A stretch of DNA of 46,097 nucleotides from positions 1 through 46,097 of the forward strand of contig NZ_LMSD01000021.1 in the NCBI RefSeq assembly GCF_001428045.1, read 5' to 3'. The notes beneath the pieces were generated by a model. That model searched no databases, was not told where the DNA came from, and was given only the letters and a program-made list of their open reading frames with translations. The translations under genes were made by a program, and so were the position numbers. Origin of the DNA: Paenibacillus sp. Soil750 (lineage in GTDB: Bacteria; Bacillota; Bacilli; Paenibacillales; NBRC-103111). Positions 40,064 through 46,097 of this stretch are shown here, in pieces; position 1 is the first letter of the stretch, and each line of letters opens with the position of its first letter.

Positions 40064-41644
40064 ATGCACCTGACCGTTGAAGAAGCGTTAACCATTTACC
40101 CTTTGTCACGTGCCAAATTAGTTGCTGGAGAAAAAGGTCTGTCACGTATTCTGCGATCCGTCAATGTCATGGATGCCCCCGATGCGGGCGATTGGATCAA
40201 ATCCGGCGAGATGCTGTTTACGACCGCCTTTGTCATGAAAGATCACCTGGATATGGCCCTTTCCACCTTACGGATGTTGGATGAGCGAGGCGGAGCAGGG
40301 CTAGGCATCAAAGTAGGCCGATATTGGGATCAAATTCCACAAGAGCTGTACGACGAGGCCAATCGACTCGAAATGCCGATCCTAGAGCTGCCATTTGAAT
40401 TCACCTTTTCCGATCAGATGGACGCTTTATTCAACGCGGAGCACACGAAGACAACCAAGAAACTGCAGACTGTCCTAGAAAAACAAAAACAGCTCATGCA
40501 ATTCGCCCTGCGCAATAAGGAATCCTCGGATATTTTTCATATGATATCAGGCATTCTAGGGCAACCAATCTCCGTATTTGGGCAGGGTGGCAATGTGCTT
40601 TTTCATAACACTTCTTGGTCGGAGGATGTCCTCCTTCACCAATGGCCATGGACAAAATCCCCGCAATGGGAAGGCTTCGGAGACACCCGATGCTTCCGCA
40701 TCCCATTGATGGATTCACTAGGCTGCACGGGCTTTTTCAAGGTGTATGTGAATTCTCCGTTGATGTTGAAGGAAGAGGAAGCTTTGTTCCATCAAGCCGC
40801 CGAAATCTTAACCTATCATCTCGGACTCGATATTCAAAAAGGTAAAGACCCCTCACGCCAACATGCACTTAGTCAAGTGTTTACGGACTTTTTCCAGCGA
40901 GAGCTATCCTTTCACGATTTCATGAAAAGCTGCAAAAGCTACCATCTCACCGTCATATCCACCACCTACCAATGCGTGCTTACGACGATCCCATCGGAAC
41001 AACCTAGTGCAACTAGGCTCCTTAATGAGGTTCGCCAGTTGCTGATCTATCATCCCCAGTTGCAGCAGTATGAATCAGAGCACTTCTACTTGGCAGATGG
41101 ATTGTTCTCGATCTTCGCTCTTCCGGAGGAACAGACTTTTCATAAAAAAGATTTCCTGTCTTCACTAAATTCCTGCTTGTCACATCTAACTTCCAAAACC
41201 TCTGCCGCTGATCTGCACTGCTGGGTCAGTCGTGTAAAAGCTCAACCTGAACTCATCTACAACGCATTCAAGGAATGCTTGGAAACGCACCACGCCGCTG
41301 AGCGACTACGTATGAGCCAAACTGTCCTGCATCATGATTCCATCGAGTTATTCTCCCTATTCCAGCATCTGTCCGAGGAAGCCATGCGAGGGTATTACAA
41401 CTACGTATTGGAGCCCATTTACGGTAAGAACAAGCAGGTCGATCCCGAGCTGGCGTTAACCTTGGAAGTTTATTTTGAGTATGACGGATCTATTAATGAA
41501 ACAAGCCGCTATCTCTTTGTCCATCGTAATACGGTTTCGTACCGGCTGGAGAAAATCGCAGATTTATTGCAGATGGATTTCAAAAAGATGAGTGATCTCC
41601 TGCGCTTGAAGTTAGCTTTTCTCTTCCGAAATTATCTGAAATAA
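40064..41644 (+). CDS. PucR-family transcriptional regulator
   Basis: This 526-residue protein starts with the PucR N-terminal domain (LTVEEALTIYPLSRAKLVAG, DAPDAGDWIKSGEMLFTTAF). A long middle sensor region follows, and the protein ends in a PucR-type helix-turn-helix (YDGSINETSRYLFVHRNTVS, YRLEKIADLLQ). Relatives regulate purine catabolism and uptake in Bacillus. It lies 20 bases after the first amidohydrolase gene and 58 before the second, all on one strand, so it probably controls both and perhaps the solute-binding protein. Ribosome site AGGCGGGG is seen before ATG. The inducing ligand is unknown. Confidence 0.92.
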   Translation: MHLTVEEALTIYPLSRAKLVAGEKGLSRILRSVNVMDAPDAGDWIKSGEMLFTTAFVMKDHLDMALSTLRMLDERGGAGLGIKVGRYWDQIPQELYDEANRLEMPILELPFEFTFSDQMDALFNAEHTKTTKKLQTVLEKQKQLMQFALRNKESSDIFHMISGILGQPISVFGQGGNVLFHNTSWSEDVLLHQWPWTKSPQWEGFGDTRCFRIPLMDSLGCTGFFKVYVNSPLMLKEEEALFHQAAEILTYHLGLDIQKGKDPSRQHALSQVFTDFFQRELSFHDFMKSCKSYHLTVISTTYQCVLTTIPSEQPSATRLLNEVRQLLIYHPQLQQYESEHFYLADGLFSIFALPEEQTFHKKDFLSSLNSCLSHLTSKTSAADLHCWVSRVKAQPELIYNAFKECLETHHAAERLRMSQTVLHHDSIELFSLFQHLSEEAMRGYYNYVLEPIYGKNKQVDPELALTLEVYFEYDGSINETSRYLFVHRNTVSYRLEKIADLLQMDFKKMSDLLRLKLAFLFRNYLK

Positions 41645-41702
41645 ACGCAACCAAACTAGAAAAAAGACACTACGCTTTTTCGCTGCGAAAGGAGTTATCA
41701 CG

Positions 41703-42866
41703 ATGGAACAATGGCTAAGTAACGTTCTTGTAAACGGCGCCCTACATAACCTTCTATTGAAACAAGGCGTTATCGCCGAGATCGTACCTGCTGCGAATAG
41801 TGAGGAAACTCCCTCTTGGGACGCACAAGGCATGCTCATGGTGCCTACTTTCAAAGACTATCACGTGCATTTGGATAAGGCGTTCCCTGATGATCAGTGG
41901 ATTTCACGGCGCCAAGTTGCTTCCTTATATGATCAATTTCAAATGGAGAAAGAACTCTTAGCTCCTCTCCAAAGTGGGCAAAAGGAACGTGCGCGAGGCA
42001 TCTTGCAGCAGATGCTGGCCTTCGGAACAACCCGACTCCGTGTTCATGTCGACATTGACCCCGAGATCGGTTTATCCCATCTTGCCATGGTGCGGGAGCT
42101 TCAGGAGGAATTCTTAGGGGCATTAACCATCGAGATCGTCGCCTTCCCACAGCAAGGGCTAATACGTTCACAATCGATTAACCTCATTAAACAAGCCCTT
42201 CAGGAGGGCGCCACAATTGTCGGCGGCGTGGATCCTGCAGGCGTAGACCGCGATATCGAGGCTAGCTTACAGGCCATTTTTGAAATGAGCGTCGCTCATG
42301 ACACCGAAGTCGATATTCACTTGCACGACCCTGGACACCTGGGACTCTTCACCTTGGAGCGCATCATGGACTACACCGAGCAGACGGGGAAAATGGGTAA
42401 AGTCGCCATCAGCCACGCCTACTGCTTAGGTGAGGTATCCGAAAGCGAATCCCTTCCGATAGCAAAACGTTTAGCCCTACTAGATATCGCCATCATCACC
42501 AGCGTGCCGATCGATTCCGCGATGCCTCGCGTCGCGCAATTAAGAGCTGAAGGCGTGCGAGTTTACCTCGGCTCAGATCATACCGGGCTAGATGCATGGA
42601 CACCCTTCGGTTTCACCGATCAGCTCATGCGTGCCCGAAGAATGGCGGATATGTACCGTTGGAATGACGATGAGCGCCTGCGTTCCGTCTATCCGCACCT
42701 TGGCTCTACCGCAGGGACCTTCCAAATCGGTGACCCTGCCGACTTCATCCTCTTAGCTGCGGTAAATGCTGAGCATGCCGCAGCGTCGGCCCCTCCGCGC
42801 GAGGTCGTTAGTGTTCGTGGTGTTCCTGTTGCTGGCAGGCAGCTGCAGAACGCTTGGAAGATATAA
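41703..42866 (+). CDS. cytosine-deaminase-like amidohydrolase, second copy
   Basis: This 387-residue paralogue of the enzyme two genes upstream shows YHVHLDKAFP (HxHLDK), LRVHVDIDPEIG, VDIHLHDPGHLG and GSDHTGLDAWTPFG. Unlike the first copy it keeps the late Asp (GSD), and its third motif is HLHD, so it looks the better metal binder of the two. AAGGAG precedes ATG. It is probably co-transcribed with the PucR gene and followed 40 bases later by a solute-binding lipoprotein gene. The substrate may be a pyrimidine, purine or related cyclic amide; this is a family-level inference. Confidence 0.86.
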   Translation: MEQWLSNVLVNGALHNLLLKQGVIAEIVPAANSEETPSWDAQGMLMVPTFKDYHVHLDKAFPDDQWISRRQVASLYDQFQMEKELLAPLQSGQKERARGILQQMLAFGTTRLRVHVDIDPEIGLSHLAMVRELQEEFLGALTIEIVAFPQQGLIRSQSINLIKQALQEGATIVGGVDPAGVDRDIEASLQAIFEMSVAHDTEVDIHLHDPGHLGLFTLERIMDYTEQTGKMGKVAISHAYCLGEVSESESLPIAKRLALLDIAIITSVPIDSAMPRVAQLRAEGVRVYLGSDHTGLDAWTPFGFTDQLMRARRMADMYRWNDDERLRSVYPHLGSTAGTFQIGDPADFILLAAVNAEHAAASAPPREVVSVRGVPVAGRQLQNAWKI

Positions 42867-42906
42867 AACTAGACATAAACAATTAAAAGGAATGGGGAGA
42901 TTTCGA

Positions 42907-43929
42907 ATGACATTACTGGGGAAAACAAAAGTAGGTACAGCCGCTATTGCTACAGTCCTTTTACTCTCTGCTTGTGGAACGAGCACATCAACAACGTCCG
43001 GAACTCCTGTAGCATCAACGGCCGCATCAAGCTCCAAAGCGCCAGACAAAGTAACTCAAGCGATGAGCTGGTTTGCCCAACCAGAAATGGGTGGACACTA
43101 CGCTGCGCAGCTGGCGAAAATCTATGAGAAAGCTGGCATCGACATTACGCTTCAACAAGGTGGACCTCAAGTTTCCAACGTCCAACTCGTTGCTGGCGGC
43201 AAAGTGCAATTCGCGATGGCCAATGCCGATGAAGTTGTCCTTGCCCGCAAGGAAGGGATTCCCGTCAAAGTTATCTATGCCAATCTGCAAACCAATCCTC
43301 AAAACCTGATTTTCCATAAAGACTCTGGTATCAAGAAAATCGAAGACCTCAACGGACGCAAAGTGTACACCGCCGTTGGCTTTCCGTTCTGGCAGTACAT
43401 CAGCTACAAATACAAGCTCGACAAAGTACAAATCCAGAACTACACAGGCTCCCTGGCGGGCTTCTCCGCAGATAAAGATTCCATCACTCAAGGCTTTGCT
43501 ACCAACGAGCCCTACGTTCTGAAGAAACAAGGCGTTAACGTCGATTGGTTCCTGAATGCAGACCTTGGCTACAACCCTTACGGCAACGTCGTTATTGCCA
43601 CCGATGACTTTATCAAGAAAAATCCCGACTTGATTAAGCGCTATATCAAAGCCACCAGCGAAGGCTGGGACTATTACTACGCGCACGGCGACGAAGTCAA
43701 TAATGCCCTTAACGGCGTTAACAAAGACTACGACGTCGATCATCTGAAAGATGCGCAAGCCGTTGCCAAAGACTTCATCTTCGGCGGCGATGCCAAAGCC
43801 CACGGCGTTGGCTACATGTCCGATGAGCGCTGGAAAACACTCGTTAGCCAAATGAAAGAATCCGGCATGATCAAAGAAGATATTCCGGTGAAGGATTTGT
43901 ATACGAATGAGTTTTTGCCGGTGAAGTAA
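42907..43929 (+). CDS. NMT1/THI5-like solute-binding lipoprotein
   Basis: This 340-residue binding protein has a lipoprotein signal (MTLLGKTKVGTAAIATVLLL, lipobox LSAC). The domain is of the NMT1/SsuA type: HYAAQLAKIYEKAGIDITLQ, VQLVAGGKVQFAMANADEVV, NPQNLIFHKDSGIKKIEDLN and GRKVYTAVGFP. Relatives bind thiamine-precursor pyrimidines, sulfonates or purines. I prefer ATG 42907 with GGGGAG seven bases before it over a longer frame inside the previous gene. It is the last gene of the amidohydrolase/PucR cluster, which suggests a pyrimidine-like ligand. No permease or ATPase follows before the terminator, so the transporter must be encoded elsewhere. Confidence 0.88.
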   Translation: MTLLGKTKVGTAAIATVLLLSACGTSTSTTSGTPVASTAASSSKAPDKVTQAMSWFAQPEMGGHYAAQLAKIYEKAGIDITLQQGGPQVSNVQLVAGGKVQFAMANADEVVLARKEGIPVKVIYANLQTNPQNLIFHKDSGIKKIEDLNGRKVYTAVGFPFWQYISYKYKLDKVQIQNYTGSLAGFSADKDSITQGFATNEPYVLKKQGVNVDWFLNADLGYNPYGNVVIATDDFIKKNPDLIKRYIKATSEGWDYYYAHGDEVNNALNGVNKDYDVDHLKDAQAVAKDFIFGGDAKAHGVGYMSDERWKTLVSQMKESGMIKEDIPVKDLYTNEFLPVK

Positions 43930-44025
43930 TAAACACACCACCTCCACCAACCGCTGGATAATTGCCGCTGTATACGGGGATTTGCTAAAGCCTTTATGGG
44001 CACTCTTCCCTGTCTAATACAATGA

Positions 44026-44051
44026 AAAAGACCACCCGAAGGTGGTCTTTT
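44026..44051. terminator. intrinsic terminator, copy 1
   Basis: AAAAGACCACC-CGAA-GGTGGTCTTTT, a perfect 11-bp stem with A and T ends, lies between the solute-binding gene and the convergent EcsC-like gene. The same stem-loop recurs at 45233-45260. Confidence 0.92.
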
Positions 44052-44143
44052 CTATGTAAACGCTGGTGCGCTAGGGTTCAGTTCTTCCTAACTAATGATT
44101 ATTAGTAATGATAAAGAACGGTTCAAACCATTGGCAATAATCG

Positions 44144-45115
44144 CTAGTTTCTTTTTAAACTTAGCAACTCGGACTTCTTCTCATCGAATTCAGCTTGAGT
44201 CAGCACACCCATATCCAGCAGCTGTTTGAATTTGAGCAACTCGTCAGCCACACTGAATTCTGGCTTATCTGACTTGGAAATGGCAGCTTCCTCAAATGGC
44301 TCTTCAATCACTTCAGTGACATCAGCAGTGATATCTATGACTTCGTTCTTGACATCCTGATAGTCTTTCTCAAAGTCCTCATTTGAATAATTCCCAACTG
44401 CATCAAATAAGGTTTCTCTCAGTCGATTTCCCATCGGTTTCATCGAAGCATAAGTCAGTCCACCGGAGATAATGCCTCCGATAACCGGAATCGCTTTCGA
44501 TATTCCTTGCGCAAAAGTCCTCTTGGTAATCTTGATGCCAATTGCAGCAGCTACTTTCTTTATGATTGGATAATAAATGGTTTTGGTCAACGCCTTCTGC
44601 GGAAGTTTCTTGAGCACCTGCTGTGAAAGTTTTGCAGATAAAATTTTCAATGCAGAAGCAGAACCACCTACACCAAACATCACACCCAAGAAAATCGTAA
44701 GTTCTCCTCTTACTCGCTCACTGTCGAGCTTGTCTTGTTCCCACATATCCTTATAACCAAACAAGTAAGCTAGCTCTTGTGCCATACGTAGAGCTACACC
44801 GAAAAATTGCAGTGTATCTGCCGGTATTGTCGCTGCCATTGCAAGCCCGCCAGGAAGACCTGCAGCAAATGAGACAGCCGTACTTTGCATTGTACGTTTC
44901 TCAATTAATGATTTGGCAACCTTGTTAATTATACTAAGTGGAATCCCTGCCTCCACTGGCCCCTTATCTAACACTGCAGCAAACTGTTCAGAGTTAGCAT
45001 AATCTGCCAGCGTATGAGCAAGAAACTCTTTTCGATTCACTTTAACTCCAGGTACCTTCAAAGCATTTACTAATACCAGCTCAAAGGTGTTATTTGATTG
45101 TTGACTTTCTTTCAT
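44144..45115 (-). CDS. EcsC-like membrane-associated protein with a C-terminal SHOCT domain
   Basis: About 323 residues. The middle part has two or three hydrophobic segments (TAVSFAAGLPGGLAMAATIP, then LTIFLGVMFGVGGSASALKI and AIPVIGGIISGGLTYASMKP) of the EcsC/Yre-type family. The C terminus carries a SHOCT module, ELLKFKQLLDMGVLTQAEFD followed by EKKSELL, a short helix pair common on such proteins. ATG 45115 with GGGAGG nine bases before is preferred to an earlier ATG at 45136. Function is unknown. It stands alone between the rRNA/tRNA unit and the amidohydrolase cluster, flanked by two near-identical terminators. Confidence 0.8.
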   Translation of the reverse strand: MKESQQSNNTFELVLVNALKVPGVKVNRKEFLAHTLADYANSEQFAAVLDKGPVEAGIPLSIINKVAKSLIEKRTMQSTAVSFAAGLPGGLAMAATIPADTLQFFGVALRMAQELAYLFGYKDMWEQDKLDSERVRGELTIFLGVMFGVGGSASALKILSAKLSQQVLKKLPQKALTKTIYYPIIKKVAAAIGIKITKRTFAQGISKAIPVIGGIISGGLTYASMKPMGNRLRETLFDAVGNYSNEDFEKDYQDVKNEVIDITADVTEVIEEPFEEAAISKSDKPEFSVADELLKFKQLLDMGVLTQAEFDEKKSELLSLKRN

Positions 45116-45232
45116 TTCGAACATCCTCCCGCGCATTCTCTTCTTCGCTTGTCGTTTATATTTTACAAATCTCTCACTAGTAATATATCACGAAATGAGT
45201 AGTAAATACTGTAATTAACACAGAGACATAAG

Positions 45233-45260
45233 AAAAAGACCACCCGAAGGTGGTCCTTTT
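45233..45260 (-). terminator. terminator of the rRNA-tRNA operon, copy 2
   Basis: On the minus strand GGACCACC-TTCG-GGTGGTCTTTTTCT is a strong stem-loop just after the tRNA-Gly gene. Its stem is almost identical to the one at 44026-44051. Confidence 0.92.
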
Positions 45261-45266
45261 CATATA

Positions 45267-45337
45267 AGCGGGCGGCGGGAATCGAACCCGCGCGATCAGC
45301 TTGGAAGGCTGAAGTTCTACCATTAAACTACGCCCGC
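45267..45337 (-). tRNA. tRNA-Gly (TCC)
   Basis: A 71-nt cloverleaf with acceptor GCGGGCG/CGCCCGC, anticodon loop CTTCCAA and T-loop TTCGATT. No CCA is encoded at the 3' end. It is the last tRNA before the terminator. Confidence 0.95.
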
Positions 45338-45357
45338 GTAGTTTGTTTAAGCAAAGA

Positions 45358-45434
45358 TGGCGCGCCCTGAGAGATTCGAACTCCCGACCTTTTGATTCGT
45401 AGTCAAATACTCTATCCAGCTGAGCTAAGGGCGC
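45358..45434 (-). tRNA. tRNA-Arg (ACG)
   Basis: A 77-nt tRNA with acceptor GCGCCCT/AGGGCGC, anticodon loop CTACGAA and an encoded CCA. The ACG anticodon is expected to be edited to ICG. Confidence 0.96.
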
Positions 45435-45452
45435 ATCTATGAGGTTAAAAAA

Positions 45453-45538
45453 TGCCGAAGACCAGACTTGAACTGGTACGGTAGTCACCTACCGCAGGAT
45501 TTTAAGTCCTGTGCGTCTGCCGATTCCGCCACTCCGGC
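45453..45538 (-). tRNA. tRNA-Leu (TAA)
   Basis: An 86-nt class II tRNA with a long variable arm (GGTAGGTGACTACC), acceptor GCCGGAG/CTTCGGC and anticodon loop CTTAAAA. No CCA is encoded. Confidence 0.95.
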
Positions 45539-45548
45539 TTATATATAA

Positions 45549-45619
45549 AGGCGCTACCCAGATTCGAACTGGGGGTAAAGCTTTTGCAGAGCTCTGCCTT
45601 ACCACTTGGCTATAGCGCC
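45549..45619 (-). tRNA. tRNA-Cys (GCA)
   Basis: A 71-nt tRNA with acceptor GGCGCTA/TAGCGCC, anticodon loop CTGCAAA and T-loop TTCGAAT. No CCA is encoded. Confidence 0.95.
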
Positions 45620-45644
45620 GAAATCTTCTTCTCAACTAAATAAA

Positions 45645-45720
45645 TGGTGGAGGCTGACGGGATCGAACCGCCGACCCTCTGCTTGTAAGGCAGATGCTCT
45701 CCCAGCTGAGCTAAGCCTCC
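45645..45720 (-). tRNA. tRNA-Val (TAC)
   Basis: A 76-nt tRNA with acceptor GGAGGCT/AGCCTCC, anticodon loop CTTACAA and an encoded CCA. Confidence 0.96.
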
Positions 45721-45734
45721 ATGGGAAGTAAAAA

Positions 45735-45809
45735 TGGTGACCCGTAGGGGACTCGAACCCCTGTTACCTCCGTGAAAGGGAGGTGTCTTAACCACTTGAC
45801 CAACGGGCC
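45735..45809 (-). tRNA. tRNA-Glu (TTC)
   Basis: A 75-nt tRNA with acceptor GGCCCGT/ACGGGTC, anticodon loop CTTTCAC and an encoded CCA. Confidence 0.96.
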
Positions 45810-45818
45810 TAGAAAGAA

Positions 45819-45894
45819 TGGCTCCCCGAACAGGACTCGAACCTGTGACAACTCGATTAACAGTCGAGTGCTCTACCAACTGAGCTATCAGGGA
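45819..45894 (-). tRNA. tRNA-Asn (GTT)
   Basis: A 76-nt tRNA with acceptor TCCCTGA/TTCGGGGA, anticodon loop CTGTTAA and an encoded CCA. Confidence 0.96.
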
Positions 45895-45898
45895 ATAA

Positions 45899-45974
45899 TG
45901 GTGGAGCCAAGCGGGATCGAACCGCTGACCTCCTGCTTGCAAGGCAGGCGCTCTCCCAGCTGAGCTATGGCCCC
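45899..45974 (-). tRNA. tRNA-Ala (TGC)
   Basis: A 76-nt tRNA with acceptor GGGGCCA/TGGCTCC, anticodon loop CTTGCAA and an encoded CCA. It is the first tRNA after the 5S rRNA. Confidence 0.96.
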
Positions 45975-46003
45975 AGACAAAAAAAATACCCGTTAGGGTA
46001 ACT

Positions 46004-46097
46004 GCTTGGCAACGTTCTACTCTCCCAGAACCCTGCGGTTCAAGTACCATCGACGCTGGAGGGCTTAACGGTCGTGTTCGAGATGGGAACGCGTGGG
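46004..46097 (-). rRNA. rrf: 5S ribosomal RNA, 3' part
   Basis: On the minus strand the window enters within 5S rRNA. The 3' terminal sequence GTAGAACGTTGCCAAGC and upstream CCCGAACACG-like and CCGTTAAGCCCTCCAGCG-like segments match Firmicutes 5S. About 94 of roughly 117 nt are inside; the 5' end lies beyond the right edge. It would close a 16S-23S-5S operon whose transcript continues into the tRNA run. Confidence 0.92.

Noticed and set aside
43027..43950. Long 307-residue minus-strand frame opposite the solute-binding protein gene
   Set aside because: Shadow frame due to codon bias; it has no ribosome site, and the plus strand encodes a clear lipoprotein.
45979..46000. ACCC-GTTA-GGGT followed by T8 between 5S and tRNA-Ala as a terminator
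   Set aside because: The stem is only 4 bp; it would cut off eight tRNA genes that have no visible promoter of their own. Probably a processing region.

Overview
The window looks like a chromosomal segment of a Paenibacillus-type Firmicute (Bacillota). This is inferred from strong AGGAGG ribosome binding sites, Gram-positive lipoprotein signal peptides, a Bce-type two-component/ABC peptide-resistance module, a zinc-ribbon L32, short palindromic intergenic repeats, and an rRNA operon followed by a tRNA run. No phage, plasmid or insertion-sequence gene was recognised.

Region 1 (1-5.9 kb, all minus strand) is an iron-uptake locus. It holds a 4'-phosphopantetheinyl transferase, a Btr-type AraC regulator fused to a siderophore-binding domain, a siderophore-binding lipoprotein and two FecCD permeases. 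Clear Fur boxes lie before the regulator and before the lipoprotein. No ATPase gene is present, so one is probably supplied in trans. Region 2 (5.9-13.7 kb) carries a serine beta-lactamase-like hydrolase, a small P-loop kinase-like protein, a 50-residue acidic protein, a DUF2339 membrane protein, a sialate O-acetylesterase-like enzyme, a nuclease-like protein with a C-terminal winged helix, and an ArsR-type regulator. A run of four related hairpins separates the last two. Region 3 (13.8-19.7 kb) has a glycolipid glycosyltransferase and a PAP2 membrane protein whose genes overlap, a 1-kb non-coding stretch with a cluster of DnaA boxes and palindromic repeats, an FG-GAP-like lipoprotein and a large secreted protein.

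Region 4 (19.7-27.9 kb) has HxlR/DoxX/extradiol-dioxygenase genes, L32, a CSC-type secreted protein, a methyltransferase, and a complete BceR-BceS-BceA-BceB module with a perfect palindrome before the transporter genes. Region 5 (28-38.5 kb) has a phytoene/squalene synthase, a frameshifted lipoprotein, a manganese catalase, and an SDR-TetR-LD-carboxypeptidase-Nudix minus-strand cluster. The promoter of that cluster is buried in a perfect 26-bp inverted repeat. It also has a small lipoprotein and a TetR/MBL-hydrolase pair. Region 6 (38.7-44 kb, plus strand) has two cytosine-deaminase-like amidohydrolases flanking a PucR regulator, then an NMT1-type solute-binding lipoprotein without its own transporter. 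Region 7 (44-46.1 kb) ends in an EcsC-like protein and, on the minus strand, the 3' end of an rRNA operon: 5S, then Ala, Asn, Glu, Val, Cys, Leu, Arg and Gly tRNAs.

Points most worth checking are the hairpin array at 12491-12692, the DnaA-box cluster at 15997-16107, two genes whose best start sites are ATC and ATT, the TetR palindrome, the frameshift at a C5 tract, and the amidohydrolase/PucR locus with altered catalytic residues.
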